64,000 bases of DNA, taken from contig NZ_JAHKRM010000029.1 in assembly GCF_019396345.1 (NCBI RefSeq), positions 62,001 to 126,000 of the forward strand, written 5' to 3'. The notes under the pieces were generated by a model, which was not told where the DNA came from, searched no databases, and saw only the letters and a program-made list of their open reading frames with translations. The stretch comes from Nonomuraea guangzhouensis (GTDB taxonomy: Bacteria > Actinomycetota > Actinomycetes > Streptosporangiales > Streptosporangiaceae). Positions 47,749 through 56,343 of this stretch are shown here, one piece after another; the first letter of the stretch is position 1; each line of letters starts with the position of its first letter. Made by a program: the position numbers and the translations under genes.

Positions 47749-48678
47749 ATGCCGTCCTTTCTTACGCGCAAAACCCTCGGTGGCACGTGGGGCACCGTCC
47801 TGCTGCCGCTCCGCCCCGACGACTCCATCGACTTCGCCCGGCTGGCCGACGAGCTGGACCGGCTGGCCGCCGTGGGCCTGGACGGCGTGTACGCCCACGG
47901 CACGGCGGGAGAGTTCCACGCGCTGACCGACGAGGAATACCAGCAGGTCAACGAGCTGCTCGCGGAGCGTTGCGCCGGCCTGCCGTACCAGATAGGCGCC
48001 AGTCACATGAGCGTCACCACGTGCCTGCGGCGGGTGGAGCTCGCCCGCGAGTTCCGGCCCGGGGCCATCCAGGTGATCCTGCCTGACTGGGCGCCACCGT
48101 CGCCGGCCGAGGTGGTGACCTTCCTCGAGCGGGTCGCCGAGGTCGCCGACCCCGTGCCGCTGGTGCTGTACAACCCGCCGCACGCCAAGACCCGCCTCAC
48201 GCCCGCCGACTTCGGCCTGCTGGCCGCCCGGATTCCCGCGCTGGTCGGGGTGAAGGTCGCGGGCGGCGACGCGGGGTGGTATCGCCAGATGCGGACCGAG
48301 GCGGCCGACCTGCCGGTGTTCGTGGCCGGGCACACCCTGGCCACCGGCATGGAACTGGGCGCGGCGGGGTCCTACTCCAACATCGCGGCGTTCAGCCCGA
48401 CGGGCGCCATGGCCTGGCAGCACCTCATGCGCACCGACCCGGTGGCCGCGCGCGAGGTGGAACGCCGGATCGGCCTGTTCTTCGCTGAACACATCCAGCC
48501 ACTCGCCGCCGAGGGCTACGCCAACCCGGCACTCGACAAGTTCCTGGCCTATGTCGGCGGCTGGGCGGACATAGGCACCCGGGTCCGCTGGCCCTACCGC
48601 TCGGTAGACGAGCACCACGCCGAACGACTTCGCCCGATCGCCAGGACCGCCCTGCCGGAGTTGTTCCCCGCGCCGTAG
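47749..48678 (+). CDS. Dihydrodipicolinate synthase-family aldolase/lyase
   Basis: A 309-residue TIM-barrel enzyme of the DHDPS/NAL class. HGTAGEFHALTDEEY near residue 45 binds the pyruvate-like carboxylate, Y141 (LVLYNPP) and the Schiff-base lysine K169 (LVGVKVAGGD) are present. Members cleave or form bonds using pyruvate; dapA proper normally sits in a lysine context, absent here, so a sugar-acid aldolase or dehydratase is more likely. ATG 47749 gives the proper family start; the frame is open upstream into the IS-like remnant. Confidence 0.87.
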   Translation: MPSFLTRKTLGGTWGTVLLPLRPDDSIDFARLADELDRLAAVGLDGVYAHGTAGEFHALTDEEYQQVNELLAERCAGLPYQIGASHMSVTTCLRRVELAREFRPGAIQVILPDWAPPSPAEVVTFLERVAEVADPVPLVLYNPPHAKTRLTPADFGLLAARIPALVGVKVAGGDAGWYRQMRTEAADLPVFVAGHTLATGMELGAAGSYSNIAAFSPTGAMAWQHLMRTDPVAAREVERRIGLFFAEHIQPLAAEGYANPALDKFLAYVGGWADIGTRVRWPYRSVDEHHAERLRPIARTALPELFPAP

Positions 48679-49056
48679 CGCCCCGGGGTGCCGTCGCCGA
48701 TAGCCGTCGGGTATGACGGTTTCGACGAGCGAATGGACGCCCATATGCGAAAGTTTGCGGACTGGGGAAAAGCCTGATTCGTTCGCGGCCATTATGACGA
48801 AAGCATGCTGTTGAGGGAGTTGCAATCCGCTATCGATCAGCGGCTCTGCGCTGGCAGAACAGAAAGTTATTCCTGTTGTTTATGTCAATAACTACACGCT
48901 TAGGCGAGATGTAATAGTTGCTTGACTTGTATGGCGTGAGTACCGTCGCCCCTGCCATCCAGAAAAGGATGCTTCACCTGTCACCCGGACGGGAGCCGCT
49001 TCCCAACGATCCCCCGTCCGAGGGCACCATTCGATGCGCAAGGGAGCTTACCTGCC
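48679..49056. promoter_or_regulatory. AT-rich leader with hairpin before the secreted-protein gene
   Basis: 378 bp without a gene and with clearly lower GC (48830-48940 especially), suggesting horizontally acquired or strongly regulated DNA. A GGACGGG (48987-48993) / CCCGTCC (49013-49019) hairpin lies in the leader about 40 bases before the ATG. AAGGGAG precedes the ATG as ribosome site. Confidence 0.5.
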
Positions 49057-49647
49057 ATGCCAATCAAATGCACCCTCTTAGGGGCGACCACGATCATCAC
49101 GCTCGGAGCGCTGGGCGCCTCGCCCGCATACGCCGACGATCCACAGCCACTCCCCGGGAATCCCGATGTCGTAGTCGGCTACGACAACGAGACAGAGGTG
49201 TTCCGCGCCAAGGCCGGTCCAGTCGAGACGCGAGCGTGTCACCGGGGCGACCACCACTACGAGGTAACGAGCTACAGCAACAGTCACAAGGCGATCGGGG
49301 CGCGGCAGTCCAACCACAATGGCACGCCCAACGTCATCACTTCGACCTTTTCCGCGACCGTGAGCGGAACCGTATCCATGACCTGGAGCGCGAATGTCAG
49401 TGTGAAGGTGGACAGGCTCATCGCCGGCGCGGAGTTGGGCACCGGCGTCAACCTGAGCGCGAGCCTGACCGCCTCTCTGGGCAACAGCGTCTCGGTCTCC
49501 ACTCAACCTCGCAAAACCGTAACCGCCACGTACGGCGTCTGGCGCAAGAAGACCATCGGCACGTACACGATCTGCGCCGTACGCATGCAGAGAGGGGTGA
49601 AGGCGTGGACTCCATGGAGGGTCGGCTGGTACGTCGTACAACATTGA
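49057..49647 (+). CDS. Secreted beta-rich protein, hypothetical
   Basis: A 196-residue protein with a signal peptide (hydrophobic about 8-22, cleavage after PAYA). The middle (about 90-155) alternates Ser/Thr with hydrophobic residues in strands such as TFSATVSGTVSMTW and GVNLSASLTASLGNSVSV, as in beta-hairpins of aerolysin-type or related beta-sandwich proteins. Two cysteines could form one bridge. Small secreted proteins of this style occur across Streptomyces-like bacteria without assigned role. It is followed eight bases later by a lipoprotein gene. A pore-forming or surface-binding role is only a guess. Confidence 0.72.
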   Translation: MPIKCTLLGATTIITLGALGASPAYADDPQPLPGNPDVVVGYDNETEVFRAKAGPVETRACHRGDHHYEVTSYSNSHKAIGARQSNHNGTPNVITSTFSATVSGTVSMTWSANVSVKVDRLIAGAELGTGVNLSASLTASLGNSVSVSTQPRKTVTATYGVWRKKTIGTYTICAVRMQRGVKAWTPWRVGWYVVQH

Positions 49648-49654
49648 GGTGGAC

Positions 49655-50122
49655 ATGAGAATCCGGCAGATGGCGCCCGTCACAGCGTCTCTCATCCTGG
49701 CCTGCACGGTGGCTTCCTGCACCTTCGAGCCTCCGACGGCCCGGTCATCGCAACGGGATGCCGCCTCGCCGGACAATCCATCCCAGACCGGTCCGTCTCA
49801 GACTGAAGCGAGTACCGGTTCGCTGCGGGTGCCGAGCATGGACGCAGGCACCAAGTCCCTGCTTGCTGCGGGGCCGGCCAAGGGATCTCGCCAAGTCGGC
49901 GTCATCCCCGGCGGTAAGGGGAGCGTCTGGGTGCTGTTCGACTGCCGGGGGGCGGGTAAGGCGGAGATCATCGTGGAGTCGGTGGTGAACATGCCGTTCA
50001 CCTGTTTGGCGAAGTCGCTCACTCCCACCCTGAACAAGCTCGATCTCAAGTCCAAGAAGGCGCTGATGATCCGTGTTCAGGCCCCCGACTCGGTCGAATG
50101 GGCCTTGCGGGTCACACGGTGA
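49655..50122 (+). CDS. Small lipoprotein, hypothetical
   Basis: A 155-residue lipoprotein: signal segment (about 6-20) ending in lipobox VASC, a disordered Ser/Pro/Gln linker (about 25-60) and a compact C-terminal domain with two cysteines (FDCRGAG and PFTCLAK). GAGG lies five bases before ATG 49655. It follows the secreted-protein gene closely and probably partners it at the cell surface. Family not recognised. Confidence 0.72.
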   Translation: MRIRQMAPVTASLILACTVASCTFEPPTARSSQRDAASPDNPSQTGPSQTEASTGSLRVPSMDAGTKSLLAAGPAKGSRQVGVIPGGKGSVWVLFDCRGAGKAEIIVESVVNMPFTCLAKSLTPTLNKLDLKSKKALMIRVQAPDSVEWALRVTR

Positions 50123-50127
50123 GGCTT

Positions 50128-50150
50128 CAGGGCCGCCTCACGCGGCCCTG
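50128..50150. terminator. Hairpin terminator between convergent genes
   Basis: Perfect 9-bp stem CAGGGCCGC / GCGGCCCTG with loop CTCAC, between the lipoprotein stop (50122) and the GntR stop (50176). Confidence 0.85.
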
Positions 50151-50175
50151 GGGCACTTGCCACTCCCGGTGCGCT

Positions 50176-50958
50176 TCAGACGAGTGTGGGGTCCGCCGGT
50201 ATGTTGTCGCCGAACGGGGTCTCGGCCAAGGGCGCCGCGAGCTGGTGTTCGACGACTTCGGCCAGGTTGGTGTCCAGGTCTGGGCCGTAGAGCTCCTCGG
50301 CGAGGTCGAGGTGGCGGCGCATCGCTTCGCGGGCGCCGTCGGGGTCGCGGTCGAGGATGTGCTCCAGGATCACGGTGTGCAGGGGTTCGCCGGCGGCGCG
50401 GACCTCGCGGTCGCTGAGGCTGCGCAGCATCAGGCCGTAGGTGAGGTCCTGGATCGCGGTGAACATCATGTGGATGACCGGGTTGCCGGAGGCCCTGGCG
50501 ATGGTCTCGTGGAAGGTGAGGTCGACGCGGGCCCTGGCGTGCAGGTTGCCCGGCTGGGCGAAGAGCTGGTGGATGCGGAGCAGGTCGGTGCGGTCTTGTT
50601 TGGTGGCGTTGGTCGCGGCCAGGCCGGCGGCCTCGGTCTCCAGCATGACGCGGGCGCGCATGAGCTGCCGGGCGGTGACGCCCGCCGCGCGGGCCGCGAG
50701 GTTCATCGGCCGCATCAGGTTCTCGGCAGTGTAGTGGCGGACGAAGCTGCCGCGTTTCGGCGAGACCTCGACGAGCCCGCGTTCCTGCAGGGCCTTGAGC
50801 GTCTCCCGGATGACGGGACGGCTGACGGCGAACTCGGTCGCCAGGTCGCGTTCGGACGGCAGCCGGACCCCGGGGGCCCAGCCTCCGGTCAGGATCCGGT
50901 TCTCGAGTACGGCGATGAGCGTACTCAGGTTCGTCGCCGACGCACGCCCAGCGGTCAT
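50176..50958 (-). CDS. FadR-subfamily GntR transcriptional regulator
   Basis: A 260-residue regulator: winged helix (about 8-75; LPSERDLATEFAVSRPVIRETLKALQERGLVEV) and all-helical FCD ligand domain (about 95-235) with the expected metal-ligand pattern (FHETIARASGN and a later RRHLDLAEEL). It ends a minus-strand operon of sugar transport and glycosidase genes and likely controls that operon and the divergent dehydratase through the paired TGGTCTTACCA sites. It overlaps the ABC ATPase gene by four bases. FadR-type proteins commonly sense sugar acids. Confidence 0.9.
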   Translation of the reverse strand: MTAGRASATNLSTLIAVLENRILTGGWAPGVRLPSERDLATEFAVSRPVIRETLKALQERGLVEVSPKRGSFVRHYTAENLMRPMNLAARAAGVTARQLMRARVMLETEAAGLAATNATKQDRTDLLRIHQLFAQPGNLHARARVDLTFHETIARASGNPVIHMMFTAIQDLTYGLMLRSLSDREVRAAGEPLHTVILEHILDRDPDGAREAMRRHLDLAEELYGPDLDTNLAEVVEHQLAAPLAETPFGDNIPADPTLV

Positions 50959-52091
50959 GCCGACCACGGTAGCGGCTGGCCGTCGGCGGCGAGTTCGATG
51001 CCGTGCCAGCACGCCCGCCCATCCGGGCCGAAGAGGTGAAGATCGGTGAGCGGCACCTGGAAGGTCGCGTGCTCTCCGTCGCGCGGTCCGGTGCGGGGCG
51101 GGAGACGGGCGACGATGGGCCGTCCGGTGCTGTCGCGCAGGTGGAGGATGCTCTCGTTGCCGAGGTTCTCCCGGTACGACACGGTCGCCGCCAGCGGACA
51201 GGCGGGCGTCCCGTCGTCGACGCGGGCGTGGACCGACTCGGGCCGGAAGCCGATCCGCACCGACTCCGGGAGGTCCGCCGGCAGGCCCTTGCGCGGCAGC
51301 CGCCACTTCAGCTCGCCGCTGGTCAGCTCCACTTCGTCCTCGTACGGGTGCGCGGTGGCGTCGAGCAGGTTCATCCGGGGGCTGCCGAGGAACGTGGCGA
51401 CGAACACGGTGGCCGGCCTCTCGTAGATCTCGCTCGGGGTGCCGATCTGCGCGAACTCGCCCTCGTTGAGCACCGCCACCCGGTCTCCCATGGTCATGGC
51501 CTCGACCTGGTCGTGCGTCACGTACAGGACCGTGCCCCGAGTACGGCGGTGGAACTCGATGAGCTCCGCGCGCATCTGCACCCGCAACGCGGCGTCCAGG
51601 TTGGACAGCGGTTCGTCCATCAGGTACGCGGCCGGCTCCCGGATCATGGCGCGGCCGAGCGCGACCCGCTGACGCTGACCGCCGGAGAGCTGCCCGGGCC
51701 GCTTCTTGAGCTGGTCGGTGAGCCCGAGGGCCTCGCCGGTGTCGGCGATCCGCTGCCGGATGACGTCCTTCGGCACGCGGTGGGCGCGCAGCCCGAACGC
51801 CAGGTTGCCTTCGACGCTCAGATGCGGATAAAGGGCGTAGTCCTGGAAGACCATCCCGATCCCGCGGTCGCCGGGGTGGGCGTGGGTGACGTCCCGCCCG
51901 CCCACCGTCACCCGGCCGGAGCTGACCGGCTCGATGCCGGCGACGATGCGCATCAGCGTGGACTTCCCGCACCCGGACGGACCGACGATCACCAGGAACT
52001 CCCCGTCCTGGACGTGCAGGTCGATGTCGGCGAACAGCACCTGCTGGCCGTAGCGCTTGGTGACCTGCTCGACGCGGATGCCGTCGGTCAT
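50955..52091 (-). CDS. Sugar ABC transporter ATP-binding protein (UgpC/MsmK type)
   Basis: A 378-residue CUT1-class ATPase. Walker A GPSGCGKST (about 36), Q-loop VFQDYALYPH, signature LSGGQRQRVALGRA, Walker B AYLMDEPLSNLD, switch His in YVTHDQ. The C-terminal TOBE-like regulatory domain (about 240-375) is present. It energises the two permeases next to it. Coupled by overlaps on both sides: ATGA with the permease upstream and with the GntR gene downstream. Confidence 0.93.
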   Translation of the reverse strand: MTDGIRVEQVTKRYGQQVLFADIDLHVQDGEFLVIVGPSGCGKSTLMRIVAGIEPVSSGRVTVGGRDVTHAHPGDRGIGMVFQDYALYPHLSVEGNLAFGLRAHRVPKDVIRQRIADTGEALGLTDQLKKRPGQLSGGQRQRVALGRAMIREPAAYLMDEPLSNLDAALRVQMRAELIEFHRRTRGTVLYVTHDQVEAMTMGDRVAVLNEGEFAQIGTPSEIYERPATVFVATFLGSPRMNLLDATAHPYEDEVELTSGELKWRLPRKGLPADLPESVRIGFRPESVHARVDDGTPACPLAATVSYRENLGNESILHLRDSTGRPIVARLPPRTGPRDGEHATFQVPLTDLHLFGPDGRACWHGIELAADGQPLPWSA

Positions 52092-52897
52092 CGTTTGACT
52101 CCTCCGAGAGTGAGGCCCGAGACGTAGTAACGCTGCAGGAAAGAGAACAGGACCAGCGGGGGCAGGATCGAGATGAGCGCCGCCGCGGTCTGCAGGTGGT
52201 AGACGATCCCGTGCTCACCCTCGAAGGACGACAGCGCGAGTGGCAGCGTCCACAGGTCCTGCTCGCTGGCCGCGATCAAGGGCCAGATCAGGTTGTCCCA
52301 CTGCGCGAGGAACTGCAGCAGCAGGACGGTGAGCAGCGCCGGTCGCAGCAGCGGTACGGCGATGCGGAGGAAGATGCGCAGCTCACTGGCGCCGTCCACC
52401 CGCGCGGCGTGCAGCATCTGCACGGGGATGCCCAGCGCGAACTGCCGGACCAGGAAGACGCCGAGCGCGCTGGCGGCGAACGGCGCGATCAGGCCCTGAT
52501 AGCTGTTGAGCCACCCGATCTCGCTGAGCATGACGAACACCGGGATCATGACGATCGCCGGGGTCAGGGACAGCGCGACGACCACCAGGTTGAGCAGCGC
52601 GGCCCGGCCGGGGAAGCGCAGCCGGGCCAGCGCGTACCCGGCGGCCGCCGAGATCGCCACGTCGAGCACGGAGACCGCCGACGCGATCAGGAGGCTGTTC
52701 ATCAGGTAGCGCGGGAACCGGCCGTCGGTCATGATCTGGCCGATGTTGTCGAACAGCGCGAACCCGTGGAACCCGAGCCCGGACAGGTCGCCGTCGTCCG
52801 GCGCGGACGCGAGCACGACCATGGAGTAGAGCGGGAGCAGCATCAGCGCCACGAAGCCGATGAGGGCCACGGCGGTGAGTGACCGGCCGATTCTCAT
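52088..52897 (-). CDS. Sugar ABC permease, MalG/UgpE type
   Basis: A 269-residue permease with six membrane segments. The EAA loop is ARVDGASELRIFLRIAVPLLRPAL near residue 165. CUT1 class, imports oligosaccharides or glycerol-phosphate-like solutes. It overlaps the ATPase gene and the partner permease by four bases each. Confidence 0.92.
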   Translation of the reverse strand: MRIGRSLTAVALIGFVALMLLPLYSMVVLASAPDDGDLSGLGFHGFALFDNIGQIMTDGRFPRYLMNSLLIASAVSVLDVAISAAAGYALARLRFPGRAALLNLVVVALSLTPAIVMIPVFVMLSEIGWLNSYQGLIAPFAASALGVFLVRQFALGIPVQMLHAARVDGASELRIFLRIAVPLLRPALLTVLLLQFLAQWDNLIWPLIAASEQDLWTLPLALSSFEGEHGIVYHLQTAAALISILPPLVLFSFLQRYYVSGLTLGGVKR

Positions 52898-53754
52898 TCC
52901 TCGTCACTCCTGACCAACGTGAACTGGGTGAAGGCGAAGATCAGCAGCACCACCAGCAGGACGATCGCGATCGCGGACGCGTAGCCGAACCGGGAGTAGG
53001 AGAACGCGTTGTTGTACAGGTACAACGGCAGCACCTGGGTGGCGTTGACCGGCCCGCCCTTGGTGAGCAGGTAGGCGGGCACGAACGACTGCATGGCCCC
53101 GGTGACCGCCACCACGATCACGAAGGTGAAGGTGCGGCGCAGCAGCGGCACGGTGACCAGGAAGAAGGTACGCAGCGTGCGGGCGCCGTCGATGGCCGCG
53201 GCCTCGAAGACGTTGGCCGGCAGGGCCTGCAGCCCGGCGACGAAGATGATCACGTACAGGCCGACGTACTTCCAGATGACCATCACGAGCAGCGCCCAGA
53301 TGGCGTAGTCGGAGTCGGTGAGCCACGGCCGGGCGCCGACCCCGGCCGCGCGGGCGAGCGCGTCGGCCAGACCGCCGGTCGAGTAGATCACCTGCCACAG
53401 TACGGTGGCGCCGACCAGCGGCATCACCGCGGGAATGAAGATCAGCCCGCGCAGCCAGGCCCGGAACCGTCCGGGTTTGGCCAGCGGCACGGCCACCACC
53501 AGAGCGATCACGATCGTCGGGCCCACGGCGAAGACCGTGTACAGCAGGGTCACCCCCGCGCTGCTCCAGAACTCGTCGCTCGTCACCATCTCGCGGTAGT
53601 TGTCGAGCCCGACCCATTGGGGGGTGCCGGAGAGGTCGTAGGAGGTGAAGCTCAGGTACAGGGCGGCGAGCGCGGGCAGTGCCCAGAAGAGCACGAAGTA
53701 CACGATCGCCGGGGCGGCGAGGCCCGCGCCGGCGCGGGCCTCGACCGTGGTCAT
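52894..53754 (-). CDS. Sugar ABC permease, MalF/UgpA type
   Basis: A 286-residue permease with six or more membrane segments; EAA loop AAAIDGARTLRTFFLVTVPLLRRTF near residue 195. ATG 53754 gives a normal N-terminus (TTVEARAGAGLAAPAIVYFVLFWALPAL); upstream frame is open but overlaps the binding-protein gene. It pairs with the MalG-type permease. Confidence 0.92.
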   Translation of the reverse strand: MTTVEARAGAGLAAPAIVYFVLFWALPALAALYLSFTSYDLSGTPQWVGLDNYREMVTSDEFWSSAGVTLLYTVFAVGPTIVIALVVAVPLAKPGRFRAWLRGLIFIPAVMPLVGATVLWQVIYSTGGLADALARAAGVGARPWLTDSDYAIWALLVMVIWKYVGLYVIIFVAGLQALPANVFEAAAIDGARTLRTFFLVTVPLLRRTFTFVIVVAVTGAMQSFVPAYLLTKGGPVNATQVLPLYLYNNAFSYSRFGYASAIAIVLLVVLLIFAFTQFTLVRSDEE

Positions 53755-53765
53755 GGAGCGGGCTC

Positions 53766-55070
53766 TCACTTGAGAATCCGCCCCACCGCGTCGTCGAACG
53801 CGGTCGCGGCCGTTCTGGCGTCCTGCTTCTTGTGGATCACCGATTCGAGCGAGTCGAGCAGCGCCTTGATCGTCTCGGTCCACTGCGGCAGCACCGGGCC
53901 GAAATCGGTGTACGGGATCTGCTCCTCAAGCTGCTGGCTGGCCTTGTCGCTCGCGCTGGGCAGCTTCTGCCAGCCGGCCGTCGGGGTGACCAGGCCGGTG
54001 GCGGACAGCTGCTGGTTCACGTTGTCGCCCTCGGTGAGCCAGTTGATGAAATGCCAGGCGGTGTACGGATTTTTCGCCTTCTTGGCTACCATCCAGCCCC
54101 AGGAGTAGCCGGCGGCCACCTTCTCCTTGCCCGCCCAGCTGGGCACGATGGCGCTGTCGAAGGTCTTGCCCAGCTTGGCCTCGGGGTTGATGGCCGGGAT
54201 GAGGCTCGAGGTGAACCGGCCGGACATCAGCATGGCCGAGGTGCCCTTGGCGAACAGGCCGAACGCGCCGACCGGATCGCTCAGCTTGGGATTGCCGAGG
54301 CTGCCGTAGTATTCGAGCGCCTTGATGCCCTCCGGCGTGTTCAGCGTGCCGCGCCGGGAGCTCTCGTCGATGATCTGGCCGCCCAGTCCGCGGATCAGCG
54401 GGATGAAGTTCAGCATCGCCCAGATGTTGTCGGCGAGCTGCCACTGGAGCCCCACCTTGGAGGCGTCCGCGTTGGTGAGCTTCTGGCTGTACTCGGCGAT
54501 CTGCTCCCAGGTGGTGGGGGGCTTGTCGGGGTCGAGCCCGGCCTGCTCGAAGCGGTCGCGGCGGTACCACAGGTGGACCGAGTTGAAGTCGATCGGCGTG
54601 CCGTAGACCTGGTTCTCGTAGGTCAGCGCGGCGAACGCGTTGGCCTCGAACCTGCTCTTGAGCTGGTCGAGGGAGCCGGCGCCGAAGTCCGCCGGCGCCA
54701 ACGGCGCGAGCTGCCCCTTCGACGCCCGCTCGGCGAGCGTCCAGGCGCCGACCTTGATCAGGTCGGGCGGTGCGCCCGTGGTGAACGCCGTGGAGAGCTT
54801 GGTGTCGAGGTTGGCGATGGGGACGTACAGCGGCTTGATCGACACCTTCGGGTACTTCTTCTGGTATTCGGCGATCTTGGCGTTGAAGTACTTGGTGTTC
54901 GCGGGCTCTTCATGCATCCAGACGACGACCTGGCCCTGCGGCCCGGCCTTGCTGGAGCCGACCGGCTGGTCGGCGGACCCGCACCCGGTCAGGGTCAGTT
55001 GGCTCACTGCGCCACCGAGGGTGAGCAGGGCGGCGCCACGGAGCAGGTCTCGACGGGGGATGGCACTCAT
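53766..55070 (-). CDS. Sugar ABC substrate-binding lipoprotein
   Basis: A 434-residue family-1 solute-binding protein. Twin-arginine lipoprotein signal (PRRDLLRGAALL, lipobox LTGC near residue 30). The mature part shows VVVWMHEEPANTKYFNAKIAEYQKKYP, FTTGAPPDLIKVG and a C-terminal SWGWMVAKKAKNPYTAWHFINWL, typical of CUT1 binding proteins. The ligand is likely an oligosaccharide released or handled by the glycosidase-like protein upstream. ATG 55070 has a GGAACCGC-type weak SD only. Confidence 0.92.
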   Translation of the reverse strand: MSAIPRRDLLRGAALLTLGGAVSQLTLTGCGSADQPVGSSKAGPQGQVVVWMHEEPANTKYFNAKIAEYQKKYPKVSIKPLYVPIANLDTKLSTAFTTGAPPDLIKVGAWTLAERASKGQLAPLAPADFGAGSLDQLKSRFEANAFAALTYENQVYGTPIDFNSVHLWYRRDRFEQAGLDPDKPPTTWEQIAEYSQKLTNADASKVGLQWQLADNIWAMLNFIPLIRGLGGQIIDESSRRGTLNTPEGIKALEYYGSLGNPKLSDPVGAFGLFAKGTSAMLMSGRFTSSLIPAINPEAKLGKTFDSAIVPSWAGKEKVAAGYSWGWMVAKKAKNPYTAWHFINWLTEGDNVNQQLSATGLVTPTAGWQKLPSASDKASQQLEEQIPYTDFGPVLPQWTETIKALLDSLESVIHKKQDARTAATAFDDAVGRILK

Positions 55071-55099
55071 TGTGCGGTTCCTTCCACAACACAGGCCGT

Positions 55100-56218
55100 T
55101 CAGGGAACGGCGGTGAACTCGGTTACCCCCGCGTGGATGGCGTCGGTCATGCTCCGGTGCCAGGCCACGTCCTTCCACATGCCGATGAACTGCGGCCCGC
55201 AGAAGTTGCTGGTCGCCAGCGCCTCCCACCGGCCGGTGGCCAGCGCGGCACGTACCCCGACCTCGCACAGCTCCTTGATCCAGCCCCAGTCGCGGCCCGG
55301 CCCGTCCTTGTAGTTCACGATGGCCCAGCACTCGGTCGTCACCAGCGGCTTGCCGGCCGACCGCGACCACCCGGCGACGCGCTCGATGTGGGCGGTGAGG
55401 CCGTCGGCCCAACGCCGCGGGTCCGACCGGTAGAGGCGTTCGGCCGGGCCGGACAGCGCCTGGTAGGCGTGCGGGTCGAACTGGGAGTGCTCCAGGTCGT
55501 AGCCGATCTCGGTGTAGAAATCGGTGGCCTGCGGCGTCATCCAGACGTGCGGTTCGAGCAGGTCCAGCTCGGTGAGGTCCTCGCCGTCTGCGCCGGTGGT
55601 CTCGGTGGCGACGGACAGCGTGTAGCGGTAGCGCGGATGCGCCGCGCGCAGGGTGGCGATGGCCTCGCGCGTCCAGCCCCGCACCACCTCCTCGGCCCGC
55701 GACAGGATGACGGCGTCCGGGTCGTTCCCGTACAGGAACGGCGCCCACATCGGGATCGGCCACTCGTTGACCAGGTCGACGAAGTAGATCGCGTCGGCGA
55801 GACCCGCGTTCTCGATGGCCGACAGCGTGACGTCCCAGACGCGGGCCAGGTCGGCCGCGGTCCGGATCTGGGATCGGGTGTCGAGCTCGTCCCGGCGGAA
55901 CCAGGAGGACAGCGCCACCCGCAGGCCCCGGGTCGCGCAGGCCTGGATGAACTCCAGCAGTTCGGGCAGCACGCGCACGGACACGGGCTCGGTCGCGCCC
56001 CACGCCTCGAAGTGCCAGACGGGCAGCAGGCGCCAGGTCCGCCGCGGATCGGCCGCCACCAGATGGGGGAAGGCGTCGATGCGCACCGCGTCGTAGCCGC
56101 GCTCGACGAGCTCGTCGAGGGCGCGGTCCCAGTCCTCGTAGCCGGCGCCGTCCCAGCGCCGTTCGAGCCAGGAGAAGTCCCACATGGTGATCGCCAGGGG
56201 TCTGTCGGTCAACGTCAT
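55100..56218 (-). CDS. Cellulase-like (GH5-type TIM barrel) glycoside hydrolase
   Basis: A 372-residue cytosolic TIM-barrel protein of the cellulase-like group. WDFSWLERRW begins the barrel; the expected acid/base position reads DLVNEWPIP (Glu after Asn in NEW instead of NEP) and the nucleophile is likely the Glu in VTTECWA near residue 320. No signal peptide, so it should act on an imported short saccharide or glycoside. First gene of the minus-strand operon; TTGAGG lies five bases before ATG 56218. Assignment to a CAZy family is not possible from sight. Confidence 0.78.
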   Translation of the reverse strand: MTLTDRPLAITMWDFSWLERRWDGAGYEDWDRALDELVERGYDAVRIDAFPHLVAADPRRTWRLLPVWHFEAWGATEPVSVRVLPELLEFIQACATRGLRVALSSWFRRDELDTRSQIRTAADLARVWDVTLSAIENAGLADAIYFVDLVNEWPIPMWAPFLYGNDPDAVILSRAEEVVRGWTREAIATLRAAHPRYRYTLSVATETTGADGEDLTELDLLEPHVWMTPQATDFYTEIGYDLEHSQFDPHAYQALSGPAERLYRSDPRRWADGLTAHIERVAGWSRSAGKPLVTTECWAIVNYKDGPGRDWGWIKELCEVGVRAALATGRWEALATSNFCGPQFIGMWKDVAWHRSMTDAIHAGVTEFTAVP

Positions 56219-56241
56219 AGCCTCAACATCCGTCCCGACTG

Positions 56242-56326
56242 TGGTCTTACCAGATTGCAAGAGCCTTGCTGGTAGAAGCATTACTGTCAAGAGTCAATTG
56301 TTTCTTGCGGATTACTGGTCTTACCA
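56242..56326. promoter_or_regulatory. Two identical FadR-type operators between divergent operons
   Basis: TGGTCTTACCA occurs at 56242-56252 and 56316-56326, 74 bp apart, both fitting the FadR-subfamily consensus TnGTnnnACnA. They flank the shared promoter space of the glycosidase/ABC operon and the dehydratase operon; the GntR protein encoded at 50176 is the obvious ligand. The outer one lies 18 bases before the dehydratase ATG. Confidence 0.85.
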
Positions 56327-56343
56327 GATAACGTCCTGGAACC

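Noticed and set aside
47749..48678. dapA (lysine pathway) naming of the DHDPS-family gene
   Set aside because: Catalytic residues fit the superfamily but no lysine-biosynthesis neighbours or dapA-specific pattern could be confirmed.
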